Below are positions 23,201 through 31,645 of a stretch of 46,055 nt of DNA, in pieces. The DNA is from an uncultured Xanthobacter sp. (GTDB taxonomy: Bacteria > Pseudomonadota > Alphaproteobacteria > Rhizobiales > Xanthobacteraceae). How positions within the stretch are numbered: the stretch's first letter is position 1; every line of letters begins with the position of its first letter. Location: contig CALMSN010000222.1 in assembly GCA_937872325.1 (NCBI GenBank), forward strand, positions 1 to 46,055, given 5' to 3'. The notes beneath the pieces are model-generated. The model had not been told where the DNA came from and ran no database searches. It saw nothing but the letters and a program-made list of their open reading frames with translations. The position numbers and the translations under genes were made by a program.

Positions 23201-24850
23201 TCAGTCAGCCACGTCGCCGAGGCCGCGGGCGATGGCGGTCAGCCGGGCGAGGCGCTCGGCGAGCTGATTGCCTCCGCCCTTGCCGGCGATCTGCGGCAGC
23301 AGCGCGATGATCTCGTCATAGCTACGCGCCTGGGCGAGGCCCGCGCGTAGCTTCGCAAAGATCGGGTCCGCGACCTCCTCCCAGTCCGCCATCTCCTCGG
23401 CGAGGACCGTGTCGAGCTCCGCGTCGACGTCGAGCGCGCCAGTGTCGGCCGCGAGCGCAGCGAAGGCGCGGCAGCCGGTGCAGGCGCATCCGCCCGGGTG
23501 GCGCAGGCCGGCGCCGAGCCCGGCGCGGCCTTCATCCTCCTTCGCGCCTGATTTAACGGGCCTTTGCGGGGGCTTTTGCGGCGATCCTTCATCCTCTTCC
23601 GCCTGAGCCGCGGCCGGCGGCATCAGGACGTCCTCGTCCTCGGCCGGCTCGGTCAGGCCGATCCGCTCGCGCATGTCCCGCTGCGAAACCTTCAGGCCGA
23701 GGGGCACCAGGACGCCCACCGCCGCGGCCAGCTCCTTGATGTCCTCCGGCTCTGCCACCGGGAGCTCGATGCGCGGATAGACGTCCTGGACGCCGAAGTT
23801 GAATGCCACGAAGGGCTCTACCAGATCGCGGTTGAGGGTATTCGCGAGCTGCCGGGCGTCGGCCTTGAGGATGTCGAGGCGGACCTCGTTGTGCACCTTG
23901 GCCTGCGCCTCCGAAGATCCGTCGTCGGAGGTCATGGTCTGACCGACCACCAGCTTGGAGATCTGGCGGTCGATATAGTTGAGCAGCCCGCCGAACACCG
24001 CCTCTCCCTGGGTGCCGGAGACCTCATGGAACTCGATTTCCATGCCTTGCGGGATGATCGCTGCGGCGTCGTTGGAAATGGAGGTCACCGCCCTCAGCAG
24101 GGTGCGCTTGTCCGACTCCGAGGCGCCGGGGTGATATCGGCCAACCCGAAGCGGGACGCCGTAGATCTCGGCAAATGCCGCCCAGTCCTTCAGCCCGAAC
24201 GACTGCAGCAGGAAGGCCCACGCCGCCGCGCGGGCAAAGCCGCGGCGGATGGGAATGCCCATCTTGGCACGCGGCAGGTGCCGCAGGAACGCCCACTCCG
24301 GCAGCGGGTCGCCGTCGCGGCTGCCGTCGCGGGCCAGGCGCAGTTCCTGCATGGCGACGCGATCAAACCGGAAGTATCGCGGGTCGCGCCAGATGTAGCG
24401 CGACGGCCGCAGGCTGCCGCGCTCGTATTCCCAGACCATCTCCACCACCGAGACACCTTTGGCGATGCCATCGGTAAGCGCGCCGGCGGCCTCCAGCAGC
24501 TGCGAGTCCTCCATCAGCTCGCGCACCGCATCGGCGATCCTTGCCGGCACGCCCTTCGGGACTTGCAGCGACATCTCTATCGTCTCGATGGCGAGGCGGC
24601 GGGTCTGCACCTGGCTGGCATAGTGCAGGTAGCGCTCCTCCATCTCCTCGGCGAGGGTGAGGTAGTCCCGGATCTCCCCGGTGTCGGCCCGCCGCAGCGT
24701 GGCGGCCAGGCGCTCCGGCGTCAGGCCGGTGGCGACCCGGTCGGCGAGGGTCGCCCGGACGCCGGCAACCGTCGGCGTGGCGATCTCCCGGCCTAGCGCG
24801 CCCCGCTCGATGGGTCGGCCATACTGGTCGACGATGGAGGATTTCACCAT
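23201..24850 (-). CDS. Portal protein (DUF935, Mu gp29)
   Basis: A 549-residue DUF935 portal: N-terminal VDQYGRPIERGALGREIATP, a central IRDYLTLAEEMEERYLHYAS and QVQTRRLAIETIEMSLQVPK, then the DWAAFAEIYGVPLRVGRYHP and KLVVGQTMTSDDGSSEAQAK motifs that mark this family. The C-terminal extension includes GCACTGCRAF, a Cys-containing segment also seen in other Mu-like portals. It forms the DNA gate of the head and overlaps the TerL gene by seven bases. Confidence 0.92.
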   Translation of the reverse strand: MVKSSIVDQYGRPIERGALGREIATPTVAGVRATLADRVATGLTPERLAATLRRADTGEIRDYLTLAEEMEERYLHYASQVQTRRLAIETIEMSLQVPKGVPARIADAVRELMEDSQLLEAAGALTDGIAKGVSVVEMVWEYERGSLRPSRYIWRDPRYFRFDRVAMQELRLARDGSRDGDPLPEWAFLRHLPRAKMGIPIRRGFARAAAWAFLLQSFGLKDWAAFAEIYGVPLRVGRYHPGASESDKRTLLRAVTSISNDAAAIIPQGMEIEFHEVSGTQGEAVFGGLLNYIDRQISKLVVGQTMTSDDGSSEAQAKVHNEVRLDILKADARQLANTLNRDLVEPFVAFNFGVQDVYPRIELPVAEPEDIKELAAAVGVLVPLGLKVSQRDMRERIGLTEPAEDEDVLMPPAAAQAEEDEGSPQKPPQRPVKSGAKEDEGRAGLGAGLRHPGGCACTGCRAFAALAADTGALDVDAELDTVLAEEMADWEEVADPIFAKLRAGLAQARSYDEIIALLPQIAGKGGGNQLAERLARLTAIARGLGDVAD

Positions 24851-26457
24851 AGCGATCGGCCTCCGCCGGGGGTCTCAAAAATTGATTGATCATCGTCGGT
24901 GACGTCTTGGGCGCTCATATAACCGTAGGCGATGGGCGTCAGGGTGGATGCATGCCACATGAGCACGCCGGCAATCGCGGTGTCGCCGTGACGATCAAAT
25001 CCGTCCGGCCCCTTGAACCGATGATTTTCAGGCACGCGGATGACGCCATTCACGTAGGCGAGCGCCTGGTGGTCCTGCAGCACCCCTTCATCGCGAGGGA
25101 GGATCAAGGTGCGGTCCGTAAATGCCTCAACGTAGGCGGTGGAGTTGATGCGATACCAAGCGGGCGAGGCCTTGACCTCAACGATTCGCTCTGCTCCGTA
25201 CCGCTGCACTGCCTTTTCGGCGAGGTAGGCGCCATTGCCGTTTGCGTCGAGAGCGCCGCCGGAAAGTCGCGGCAGCCGATCGCCGATAAAAAACAAGATT
25301 TCCCGCTGCTGATCAAACGGGATGTTGCGGAGCTCGACGACGAAGACTACGCGGCGCACCAATGATCTCTCAAGTACCGCTGGCATAATAGCCGTCACGT
25401 CTCCGCTACGTGCGAAGTCCTCGCCGAAATAATGCGGGCGATGCGGATCGAGCTTTGCGAGAAGCGGTGCCAAATCACGCTCACAGAACTCTAGGGCCGC
25501 CGCTTTCCGGATGTCCTCGGGCAGATTCTTGAAGTCGTCGTCCTGGGACCACCGGACGATGGGGATCTCACTCTGCATGCAGGATTCGATCTGCACTCGG
25601 GTGAGCGCAGCCCCTGCCGCCTCCGCCGGGATCCCATCCAACTCCTGTCTCATGATGGCAAGGCGCGGGCCGTAGGAAGCACGGATCCGTATCTCCCATG
25701 CGGCCTCCGCTTCGGCCGACCAAGTCTTGCCCTTGACCAGGCACACCCGCTTGTAGAGCCCGTTTTCAATCGCCTGCTGGAACGGGATAAAGTGCAGGCT
25801 GAACGGGGTGCGCTTTGCTTTGGCCTCCCGGATCAATTCGTTGAATGGGCTGAGGATGCCATTGTGCGTGCTGATCACACGGATCTTGCTCTCCCAGATC
25901 AGCAAGGCGTTGACACTGTCGAGCACCGCTCGGACATCGCGGTGGAACGCAGCCTCGTCGATGCACACGGTACCTTGAAGGCCGCGGATATTCTCAGGTC
26001 TTGAAGAAAGAGCCTCGACACGGCAGCCGCTTGCGAAGCAGATGCGGAATGCTGGAATCTTCCGGATAGTTCCATCCTTGAGTTCATCATCGAACAGGAA
26101 CTCTTCTATAGTTCCCAACTCTGATGCAACGATCCGAGCAAAGTGACCAACATAGCCGATGAACTCTCGCCCCTTGTCCTTCGTGTCGCCGATATAAAAG
26201 CAGTTCTCTCCGCCTGCCGATTTCTTTGCGGCGGCAATGAGTGTGTGGTCGAGCGCCTCGGCGAACGTCACACCGGTGCGCCGTCCCTTTTCGGCCAGCT
26301 TCAGAAAGCTGTCGTCTTCCAGCCATTCAGCCTGATGGCGCATGAGGATGCCATCCGCGAGGGGGTCAAGATCCTTCGGGATCTCAGCTCCGCGTGGAAG
26401 CTCTTCCGGCAGGGCCGCGGTCATGCGCGGCAGCACGGGCTTATCCTCCTGCGCCAT
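24844..26457 (-). CDS. Large terminase (Mu gp28)
   Basis: A 537-residue packaging motor. The ATPase Walker A-like KGRRTGVT is at residues 57-64 and Walker B VCIDE at about 164-168, followed by the ISTHNG coupling motif. The nuclease domain begins FGEDFARSGDVTAI, with a later GFDRHGDTAIA acidic motif. Mu-type terminases cut host-flanked DNA for headful packaging. Several stretches (about 25.0-26.3 kb) look less GC-rich than the surrounding genes, suggesting a different recent history. It overlaps TerS by 17 bases. Confidence 0.92.
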   Translation of the reverse strand: MAQEDKPVLPRMTAALPEELPRGAEIPKDLDPLADGILMRHQAEWLEDDSFLKLAEKGRRTGVTFAEALDHTLIAAAKKSAGGENCFYIGDTKDKGREFIGYVGHFARIVASELGTIEEFLFDDELKDGTIRKIPAFRICFASGCRVEALSSRPENIRGLQGTVCIDEAAFHRDVRAVLDSVNALLIWESKIRVISTHNGILSPFNELIREAKAKRTPFSLHFIPFQQAIENGLYKRVCLVKGKTWSAEAEAAWEIRIRASYGPRLAIMRQELDGIPAEAAGAALTRVQIESCMQSEIPIVRWSQDDDFKNLPEDIRKAAALEFCERDLAPLLAKLDPHRPHYFGEDFARSGDVTAIMPAVLERSLVRRVVFVVELRNIPFDQQREILFFIGDRLPRLSGGALDANGNGAYLAEKAVQRYGAERIVEVKASPAWYRINSTAYVEAFTDRTLILPRDEGVLQDHQALAYVNGVIRVPENHRFKGPDGFDRHGDTAIAGVLMWHASTLTPIAYGYMSAQDVTDDDQSIFETPGGGRSLW

Positions 26458-27052
26458 CGCCCGTAGCCTTTGGCTTGGGTCGAACGCCGAGGAAGTCCCT
26501 GCGCAGCTGAGCGATGGCCTCGGGCGACAGGCCCCCTTCCTTTGCCACCCGATCGATCACGATCTTGGTTTTAGCGTCATACTCCTCCTGGAGCTTCCGG
26601 CGGCGATCGGAGGAGATCTTCATGCCCTGGATGATCGACTGATAGGCTCGCGCCAGTTCCATGGACTCCTTGGCAGAGAGACCACCGTTCTCGGCGATTT
26701 CAAGCACCAACGTCTTCAGGAACTCACCCAGGACCACGGAACTCTCATCCGCCGTTTTGTGGTCGAACTGGCTGCCGAGCCCTTCGTAAAGTGCTTTCGC
26801 TTCGGCCATCTTGCGGATTGCTGCAGCACGGCGCATCGCGAGCCTATTGAGCGACGAGCGTGATGCTTGAGGGAAATCTGAGGTGATACCCTCGGCCCAC
26901 GCAGCAGCACGCAGTCGCTCATTGACCCCATCAAGGATTTCAAGCTGGGAGAGCTTACGCTCGGCGAGCGCCGTATAGGCCCAGACTCGGGTTTCGTCAG
27001 CCCATTCCGGCAGGGTGTCCCAAAAAGTGAGGCGTCCGCGGCCTTCCGCCAT
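26441..27052 (-). CDS. Small terminase (DUF3486, Mu gp27)
   Basis: A 203-residue DUF3486 protein starting MAEGRGRLTFWDTLPEWADE. It has the typical WAYTALAERKLSQLEILDGV and FPQASRSSLNRLAMRR segments, which form the DNA-recognition helices, and a basic end. The ATG 27052 lies one base after the upstream stop. It recognises the phage end for packaging with TerL. Confidence 0.9.
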   Translation of the reverse strand: MAEGRGRLTFWDTLPEWADETRVWAYTALAERKLSQLEILDGVNERLRAAAWAEGITSDFPQASRSSLNRLAMRRAAAIRKMAEAKALYEGLGSQFDHKTADESSVVLGEFLKTLVLEIAENGGLSAKESMELARAYQSIIQGMKISSDRRRKLQEEYDAKTKIVIDRVAKEGGLSPEAIAQLRRDFLGVRPKPKATGDGAGG

Positions 27053-27053
27053 T

Positions 27054-27362
27054 TCATGTCCCCGGGCGCGAGGGGCGCTTGACGCCGTCGAGGACGATTT
27101 CTCGATCGAGATGCCGTCGGCCACGGTCGGTAAGCGTTGCGATCTTCACGGATTCTGCGGGAATGACCGTGACCGCCCCCACCTCGGCGAGATAATCGAG
27201 CTCCGCATGTACCCATGGGCGCTCGCGCTTGATCATCCAGCGCTCGCGCAGCTCGCGGACGATCAGGTTGCTGCTGAGGGTCTCGTCTGTTTCCTCGGCC
27301 AAGGTGCGCAGGATGATGAGCCGCGCCTCCTCGCGCAGCCATGTCTCGCGGCTGTTGCTCAT
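27054..27362 (-). CDS. VpaChn25_0724-family phage protein (Mu gp26/27 region)
   Basis: A 102-residue winged-helix-like protein, MSNSRETWLREEARLIILRTL..., ending IVLDGVKRPSRPGT. The pattern (LREEARLIILRTLAEE, ELDYLAEVGAVTV, ATLTDRGRRHLDREIVLDGV) is that of the small phage family always found just before DUF3486 terminase genes in Mu-like phages. The function is unknown; a DNA-binding packaging factor is plausible. Confidence 0.85.
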   Translation of the reverse strand: MSNSRETWLREEARLIILRTLAEETDETLSSNLIVRELRERWMIKRERPWVHAELDYLAEVGAVTVIPAESVKIATLTDRGRRHLDREIVLDGVKRPSRPGT

Positions 27363-27730
27363 CGGGACGCCTCCTCGAAGAGTCGCTCGTGTACCCGGTT
27401 GGCCATGGCAGCCACCGGCTTGAGCCGCTCGTCCATGGTCTCCATCCGGCCCTCAAGGCGGGCGATGGCCATCTCCAGGCGATGCGAGACGTCCTTGTCC
27501 GGCACGTGCTCCAGTCGGCTCTCCGCGCGCGAGACGCGGTCCTCTGCCTTGTCCACTCGGTCCTCAAGGGCCTCCAGGCGATCGGCGCTGGCCTTGGTGG
27601 CCAGAGTCGCCACCAGCTCCTTGATCGTGTCGGCGCTCGCCTTGCCGCGCGTCATGACGATGGTGGTCACCATCGCCGACAGCGACAGCGTTGCCATCAC
27701 CACCTGCATCAGATGCGGAAACTCGATCAT
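27359..27730 (-). CDS. DUF2730 membrane-anchored coiled-coil protein
   Basis: A 123-residue protein with one N-terminal transmembrane segment (LMQVVMATLSLSAMVTTIVM) followed by a long heptad-repeat coiled coil (LEALEDRVDKAEDRVSRAE, ARLEGRMETMDERLK). This is the DUF2730 layout of Mu-like phages, near lysis genes. A spanin-like or holin-associated role is possible but unproven. It overlaps neighbours by four bases on both sides. Confidence 0.82.
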   Translation of the reverse strand: MIEFPHLMQVVMATLSLSAMVTTIVMTRGKASADTIKELVATLATKASADRLEALEDRVDKAEDRVSRAESRLEHVPDKDVSHRLEMAIARLEGRMETMDERLKPVAAMANRVHERLFEEASR

Positions 27731-27945
27731 CGGTACGCTGTCCTCCGGCGCTCGCGGCGCTCCTGACACTCAACGCACCGCGTCGCCGATGGCAGCGCCG
27801 CGCGCCGGAGCGGGGCGATGGGCGCCCCGCAATCCTCGCAATCGTCCTCGCCGTCCCGTTGCAGCCGTGCGCGCACTGCCGCGACACCGCCGGCCCGGAG
27901 GCGCTCGTCCAGGCCTTGCGCCCGATCCGCGTCGTCCACGCTCAC
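27727..27945 (-). CDS. TraR/DksA-type zinc-finger protein
   Basis: A 72-residue protein with a C-terminal four-cysteine zinc finger (CEDCGAPI ... TRCVECQERRE), typical of short TraR/DksA-like phage proteins that bind RNA polymerase in the secondary channel. Its GTG start overlaps the endolysin stop (GTGA at 27945), so it is translationally coupled. A modulating effect on host or late transcription is inferred from family only. Confidence 0.85.
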   Translation of the reverse strand: MSVDDADRAQGLDERLRAGGVAAVRARLQRDGEDDCEDCGAPIAPLRRAALPSATRCVECQERRERRRTAYR

Positions 27946-29684
27946 ATCCGCCTCGCCTGCCGGTAGTCGTCGGCCGCCTCGCCCTCGGCGGCGCCAAGCT
28001 TGCGCCAGATCACAAACGAGGTGACGGCGAGGCCGATCACCACCAGCCAGAGCGGCACCGGCCCGAGGGCCGCCTGCAGGGGGGCGAGCTTGTCGGTGGC
28101 GGCGGTGATGTTGTCGAGAATCCCGGCGGCGGCGGCGAGCACCATGCCGATGAGGCCCTGCGCCCAGGACCACAGTTTGGCGAGCCGCAGCGCCTTGACC
28201 GCCGGCACCTTGGCGGCGATCTGATCGAGCGTCGCCCCGGCCCGGGTCGGATCGATAGCGCGAGGCTTGCCGCGGGCAAGCGCCACCAGGAAGTCCGGAT
28301 CCACCGCAGTCACCGCCGGCAGATCGTAGTCCTGTCGGTAGGCCAGGATGGCGTCCCGGGTGCGCGGCCCCCACTTGCCGTCGACATTGCCGACCAGCGT
28401 GTAGCCGAGATCCCACAGCCGCTGCTGCACGTAGCGGAGCATCTCCTCCGAGAGCGGCAGCGCGCCCGGGGCCGTGCCCGCCGGCAGGGGCGTCGCCGGC
28501 GCCCGCGCGGCGGGTTTCCCCGTCTTTGGGAGCGACTGACCCTTGGCCGAGGTCCGCGCCGCCTGGAAGTGCATCCCGTCCGGCCGCGACCAGGCGCCGC
28601 CCCACTCCCAGCCCTCCGCCGCGAACGCCTCGATCACCCGGCGATCCATGGCAGGGGTCTTGTCGCCGAGACTGTTGCGGTCCGGGTCGAAGTCCACCGC
28701 GCAACCCCATGCGTGCATGGACAGCGCGTTGCTGCCGCGCATGACCCGGAAATTGTAGCCGCCGCCGAGCAGGTGCAGGCCGGCCTCCCGGATCGCCGCC
28801 TCATCCCGGCCGAAGGCCTCCCAGATGACGTCGAGGATCCGGCCGAGGCTGGTGGCGCACTTGCGGTGCACCCGGATCCCGGACGTCCTGGTCTCCGGCT
28901 CCCAGGCCAGCACCAGCTGCCAGGGGGCCTTGACCAGCACCAGGTTGTTTTTTTCCCAGGCGGGATTGGCCTGCCCGTTTGTCCCGCGGGGATTGCCGTA
29001 AAAATCGTTGCAGGCGCTCTGCAGCGGCCAGTCGGCCGACGAGGGGGGCGACATGGGCGCATCCGTGGGTTCGGGGGAGGATAAGGCCGCCGTGGCGGCG
29101 GGATCGGACGGCGGGCGGATGCTGGGATCCAGGTCCATCAGCCGCCGGAGCAGCACCATCGCGCCCGGCTGGGCGCTGACTGCGTCGGGATCCCAGACAT
29201 TGTCGCGGATATACTTGCCGCGGCTGTAATGGCAGGAGAAACTCCAGAGATACGGCGTCGACATCCCCTGGATGCGCCGGGTGCGCCAGCCGTTGTAGCC
29301 CTCCAGGGCGTGGGCGATGCGCTCGATCGTCCAGTCGCGGATCTTATCGAGCCCGTCATGACGCAGCGCGTCGACGGCGCTCTCCTCCCATTTGTAAGGC
29401 GGCGCGCCGGCCGCCGGGCGGCCCTTGGGCTCCTGCACCGTGCGCGCGGTCAGCGGATCGCCATTGTGCAGATGGCTCGCAAAATCGAGCCCAGCCTCCA
29501 TGGCGTGGATGATGCCGACCACATACCAGGGCACGCCGATCTGCCGCTGAACGACGTCATAGGCCGTCTTTGCGGCCAGGATCTTGCGCGCCGTGGCATC
29601 GATCTTGGCGAGCCTGTCGATGACCATGCTCGCCCACAGGGCCGCATACTCGCTGCGCAAATCTGTGTATCGGATGCTGGTCAC
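27942..29684 (-). CDS. Multidomain endolysin with M15 peptidase, PG-binding and membrane segment
   Basis: A 580-residue lysis protein. Residues about 1-190 form a lysozyme-like glycosidase domain with a candidate catalytic Glu63 (IIHAMEAG) and a SHLHNGDPL motif. Residues about 225-375 are an M15 D,D/L,D-peptidase with zinc ligands His324, Asp331 and His372 (MHAWGCAVDFD, GMHF). A PG_binding_1 repeat follows (about 410-455) and a transmembrane helix near 550-570 ends the protein. Two cell-wall activities and a membrane anchor in one chain is unusual. The GTG start 29684 has GGGGAG about nine bases upstream. It opens the late region after the Mor gene. Confidence 0.85.
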   Translation of the reverse strand: MTSIRYTDLRSEYAALWASMVIDRLAKIDATARKILAAKTAYDVVQRQIGVPWYVVGIIHAMEAGLDFASHLHNGDPLTARTVQEPKGRPAAGAPPYKWEESAVDALRHDGLDKIRDWTIERIAHALEGYNGWRTRRIQGMSTPYLWSFSCHYSRGKYIRDNVWDPDAVSAQPGAMVLLRRLMDLDPSIRPPSDPAATAALSSPEPTDAPMSPPSSADWPLQSACNDFYGNPRGTNGQANPAWEKNNLVLVKAPWQLVLAWEPETRTSGIRVHRKCATSLGRILDVIWEAFGRDEAAIREAGLHLLGGGYNFRVMRGSNALSMHAWGCAVDFDPDRNSLGDKTPAMDRRVIEAFAAEGWEWGGAWSRPDGMHFQAARTSAKGQSLPKTGKPAARAPATPLPAGTAPGALPLSEEMLRYVQQRLWDLGYTLVGNVDGKWGPRTRDAILAYRQDYDLPAVTAVDPDFLVALARGKPRAIDPTRAGATLDQIAAKVPAVKALRLAKLWSWAQGLIGMVLAAAAGILDNITAATDKLAPLQAALGPVPLWLVVIGLAVTSFVIWRKLGAAEGEAADDYRQARRM

Positions 29685-29768
29685 ACGTCGGCGCTCCCCA
29701 CGGGCAAGGGCGCCTAGGCGGCGCGGTCGGTCGCGGGGACCTTGCCTTTTTGGGGGGACGCGGCATCC

Positions 29769-29804
29769 GGTGACGGGTGTTCCCGGGTCGGGCAATTCGC
29801 CCGG
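29769..29804. promoter_or_regulatory. Putative late-promoter control region before endolysin
   Basis: The 131-base gap between Mor and the endolysin holds GGTGACGGGT-GTTCCC (29769-29784), a degenerate copy of the GGTGAC-N4-GTCACC dyad, and next to it CGGGC-AATTC-GCCCG (29790-29804), a 5-bp stem palindrome just after the Mor stop. In Mu the matching gap carries the middle/late promoters that Mor and C activate. No convincing -10 is seen. Confidence 0.45.
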
Positions 29805-29815
29805 CGGACGCTAGC

Positions 29816-30235
29816 TCAGAACAGGTCGCCCTGTCTCGGGTCCTTGCGCAGGCGCTTGGCGAGGCGGTAGGCGCTTCGGCGCGTCATGCCGGCGGCGCGG
29901 GCCGCGGTCTCGGCGCTGGCGCCCCCGTCCATGGCCGCGGCCATCACCTGCCGCGCCCGGGCGAGTGTGGGGGTGACGGTCTCGGCCATGACACCTGATG
30001 GCCCGCGCGGCAGATCCAGCTCCACGCCCCGCAGCACCCCGGAGGGGGAGCCCACGCGGTAGTGCTGCGCCAGCGCCAGCGCCGCCTCGCGCCCCAGCAG
30101 CGTCTCCAGCCAGTGGCCCGGCGGCACGTTGGCCGGGATGCTGATCCGCGCCCCGCCCCGCACCCTGCACAGCATCAGCGCGGCATCGGCGCCGATCACC
30201 GACACCAGCTCGTCATAGAGGCTTGGCTCACTCAT
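29816..30235 (-). CDS. mor: Mor-like middle operon transcription activator
   Basis: A 139-residue Mor/C-type activator. The N-terminal dimerisation part (LYDELVSVIGADAALMLCRV ... NVPPGHWLETLLGREAALAL) is followed by a C-terminal helix-turn-helix (ARAAGMTRRSAYRLAKRLRK). It closes the early operon directly before the late genes, the place of Mor in Mu. Only one such gene is seen, so it may do the work of both Mor and C. Confidence 0.88.
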   Translation of the reverse strand: MSEPSLYDELVSVIGADAALMLCRVRGGARISIPANVPPGHWLETLLGREAALALAQHYRVGSPSGVLRGVELDLPRGPSGVMAETVTPTLARARQVMAAAMDGGASAETAARAAGMTRRSAYRLAKRLRKDPRQGDLF

Positions 30236-30476
30236 CCTCGCCCCCTCGCAGGGCGTCGTGCGACCACCGGTTGCCGCGGATCACGGTGACCACGTGGCCA
30301 TCGCGCAGGATGTAGCGGTAGCCGTCGACGATGATCCCCACGGCGCCGGCCAGATGTGCCTGACGGGTCTTGTCCTGGATGGCGTGGCGGATCGCCTCGA
30401 CATCGACGCCATGAACCCGCTCCATCTCGCGCAGCAGGCAGTGATCCGAGACGATGGGACCGGTGCGGCGGCTCAT
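30228..30476 (-). CDS. Small unknown protein (possible RelE-like fold)
   Basis: An 82-residue protein, MSRRTGPIVSDHCLLREMER..., with HGVDVEAIRHAIQDKTRQ and a strand-rich end (IIVDGYRYILRDGHVVTVIR). The helix-then-sheet pattern recalls DUF4258/RelE-type small proteins, but the catalytic residues cannot be judged. It is cotranslated with Mor (eight-base overlap) and the gene upstream. Confidence 0.65.
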   Translation of the reverse strand: MSRRTGPIVSDHCLLREMERVHGVDVEAIRHAIQDKTRQAHLAGAVGIIVDGYRYILRDGHVVTVIRGNRWSHDALRGGEDE

Positions 30477-30715
30477 CGGGCGAGCACCTCCCGGGCGAGG
30501 GTTTCTGCCGCCGCCTTGGCGTGGGCCAGATCGACGACGCGGGTCCGCGATAACCAGGCGGCAGGAGCGTCCACCGACAGCACCAGCTTGCCGGAGACGG
30601 CGGACCGCCACACATAGGCGGTGATGCCGGCCGGTCCCGAGGCGGTCATCGCCTCATCGTCCCAGCTGAGGAGGGGGGCGCTGTCGATGGCGTCAAAGAG
30701 GGTTTTAACGGCCAT
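30473..30715 (-). CDS. Small unknown early protein
   Basis: An 80-residue protein, MAVKTLFDAIDSAPLLSWDD..., with an internal ITAYVWRSAVSGKLVLSVDA strand pair. It overlaps GemA by 11 bases upstream and the next gene by four. Unknown function; coupling suggests it belongs to the early/middle operon. Confidence 0.65.
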   Translation of the reverse strand: MAVKTLFDAIDSAPLLSWDDEAMTASGPAGITAYVWRSAVSGKLVLSVDAPAAWLSRTRVVDLAHAKAAAETLAREVLAR

Positions 30716-31361
30716 TTTTGCCCCCTTCCAGCTTGCGGCGCAGGAGCGCGCCTCCGGCCTGGATCACGACATTGATGTCCGCATCCGGACGGCCGCCGCG
30801 TCCCGGCATGTCCGCGTCGTCGACGCCGGCGGCCTGGAGCCGCGCATGCAGCGCATCCCACACAGCCAGCCTGTTGAGGTGCGCGTCATCCTTGTGGGGC
30901 CACTCCACCCCGGCCTCGCGCGCCAGCCAGGACTTGAGCGCCTCAATCGCCTTGCGGGCGGCCGCCGACTCCCGCAGAAACCGCACATGCGAGATGCCGG
31001 TCTGCCGCTCCACGAACGCCAGCAGCGCCGCGTCGGTCCGGTTGCGGATGACGCCCAGGTGCCAGCCCGATAGCCACAGGGCGACGAGCTTGGGCGCATA
31101 GGGGCCGTCCATGATGCGCGCGCCCTTCGCGGCCGGCGCCGGCGCGCCGCCCTGGATCGTCTTGAGCCGGTCGATGACCCGGATCGCCTCTCCGGAGGTC
31201 AGTTCGCGCGAGGAGCGCTTGCCGCCGGCCACCGAGGCGATCAGATCGCGCCGGCTGTCCTCGTCCAGGCCGAGGCGCTTGGAGATGGTGTGGATGGCGC
31301 CGATCTGCTTGGCGGTGGCAGGAAAGGGGACGCAGCAGGAGATGCGGTTTGAGGCGACCAT
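30705..31361 (-). CDS. gemA: GemA/Gp16-family regulatory protein
   Basis: A 218-residue protein of the Mu Gp16/GemA family. The signature is the N-terminal TAKQIGAIHTISKRLGLDED plus LIASVAGGKRSSRELTSGEA, followed by IRVIDRLKTIQGG, then a C-terminal domain with ALLAFVERQTGISHVRFLRE. In Mu, GemA affects host gene expression and DNA supercoiling. It is coupled to its upstream neighbour by one base. Confidence 0.9.
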   Translation of the reverse strand: MVASNRISCCVPFPATAKQIGAIHTISKRLGLDEDSRRDLIASVAGGKRSSRELTSGEAIRVIDRLKTIQGGAPAPAAKGARIMDGPYAPKLVALWLSGWHLGVIRNRTDAALLAFVERQTGISHVRFLRESAAARKAIEALKSWLAREAGVEWPHKDDAHLNRLAVWDALHARLQAAGVDDADMPGRGGRPDADINVVIQAGGALLRRKLEGGKNGR

Positions 31362-31645
31362 CAGTCCTCCCCCCTGTAGGTCAGCTGCAGCAGCTCGGGC
31401 GCCTTGTCGATTTTCTTGACCGGGCGGGTGGCCGCCGCCTTCGCGGCGCGGACCGCCTCCCGGGCCTCTACCTGCTGCGCGGCGTCCATGTCGGACAGCG
31501 ACCGGACTATGGAGGCGAGCGCAAAGGAGTTGGCCACCTCGATCTCTATCTTGATCGTGGCCTTGCCGCCCTTGCCGCCGGAGACGGTGTAGTGCTTGAG
31601 GCGGGCCTCATCGCCCGACCAGCCGAGGACCTTGTAGCTAGACAT
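31361..31645 (-). CDS. Small unknown early protein
   Basis: A 94-residue protein, MSSYKVLGWSGDEARLKHYT..., with a GGKGGKATIKIEIEV strand region and a helical Ala/Lys-rich end finishing LLQLTYRGED. Not recognised. It overlaps its neighbours on both sides and has balanced, coding-like composition. Confidence 0.65.
   Translation of the reverse strand: MSSYKVLGWSGDEARLKHYTVSGGKGGKATIKIEIEVANSFALASIVRSLSDMDAAQQVEAREAVRAAKAAATRPVKKIDKAPELLQLTYRGED

Noticed and set aside
27781-28710. Long in-frame upstream extension of the TraR/DksA-like gene
   Set aside because: The extension lies inside the endolysin gene in another frame and is Arg/Gly-rich; the GTG at 27945 coupled to the endolysin stop is the better start.
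27015-29084. Plus-strand 689-codon frame opposite terminase/endolysin genes
   Set aside because: Arg/Pro/Gly-rich shadow caused by high GC; the minus strand encodes recognisable proteins throughout.
30228-30476. Possible toxin half of a toxin-antitoxin pair (RelE-like look)
   Set aside because: No antitoxin-like partner next to it and no visible catalytic residues; kept as an unknown protein.
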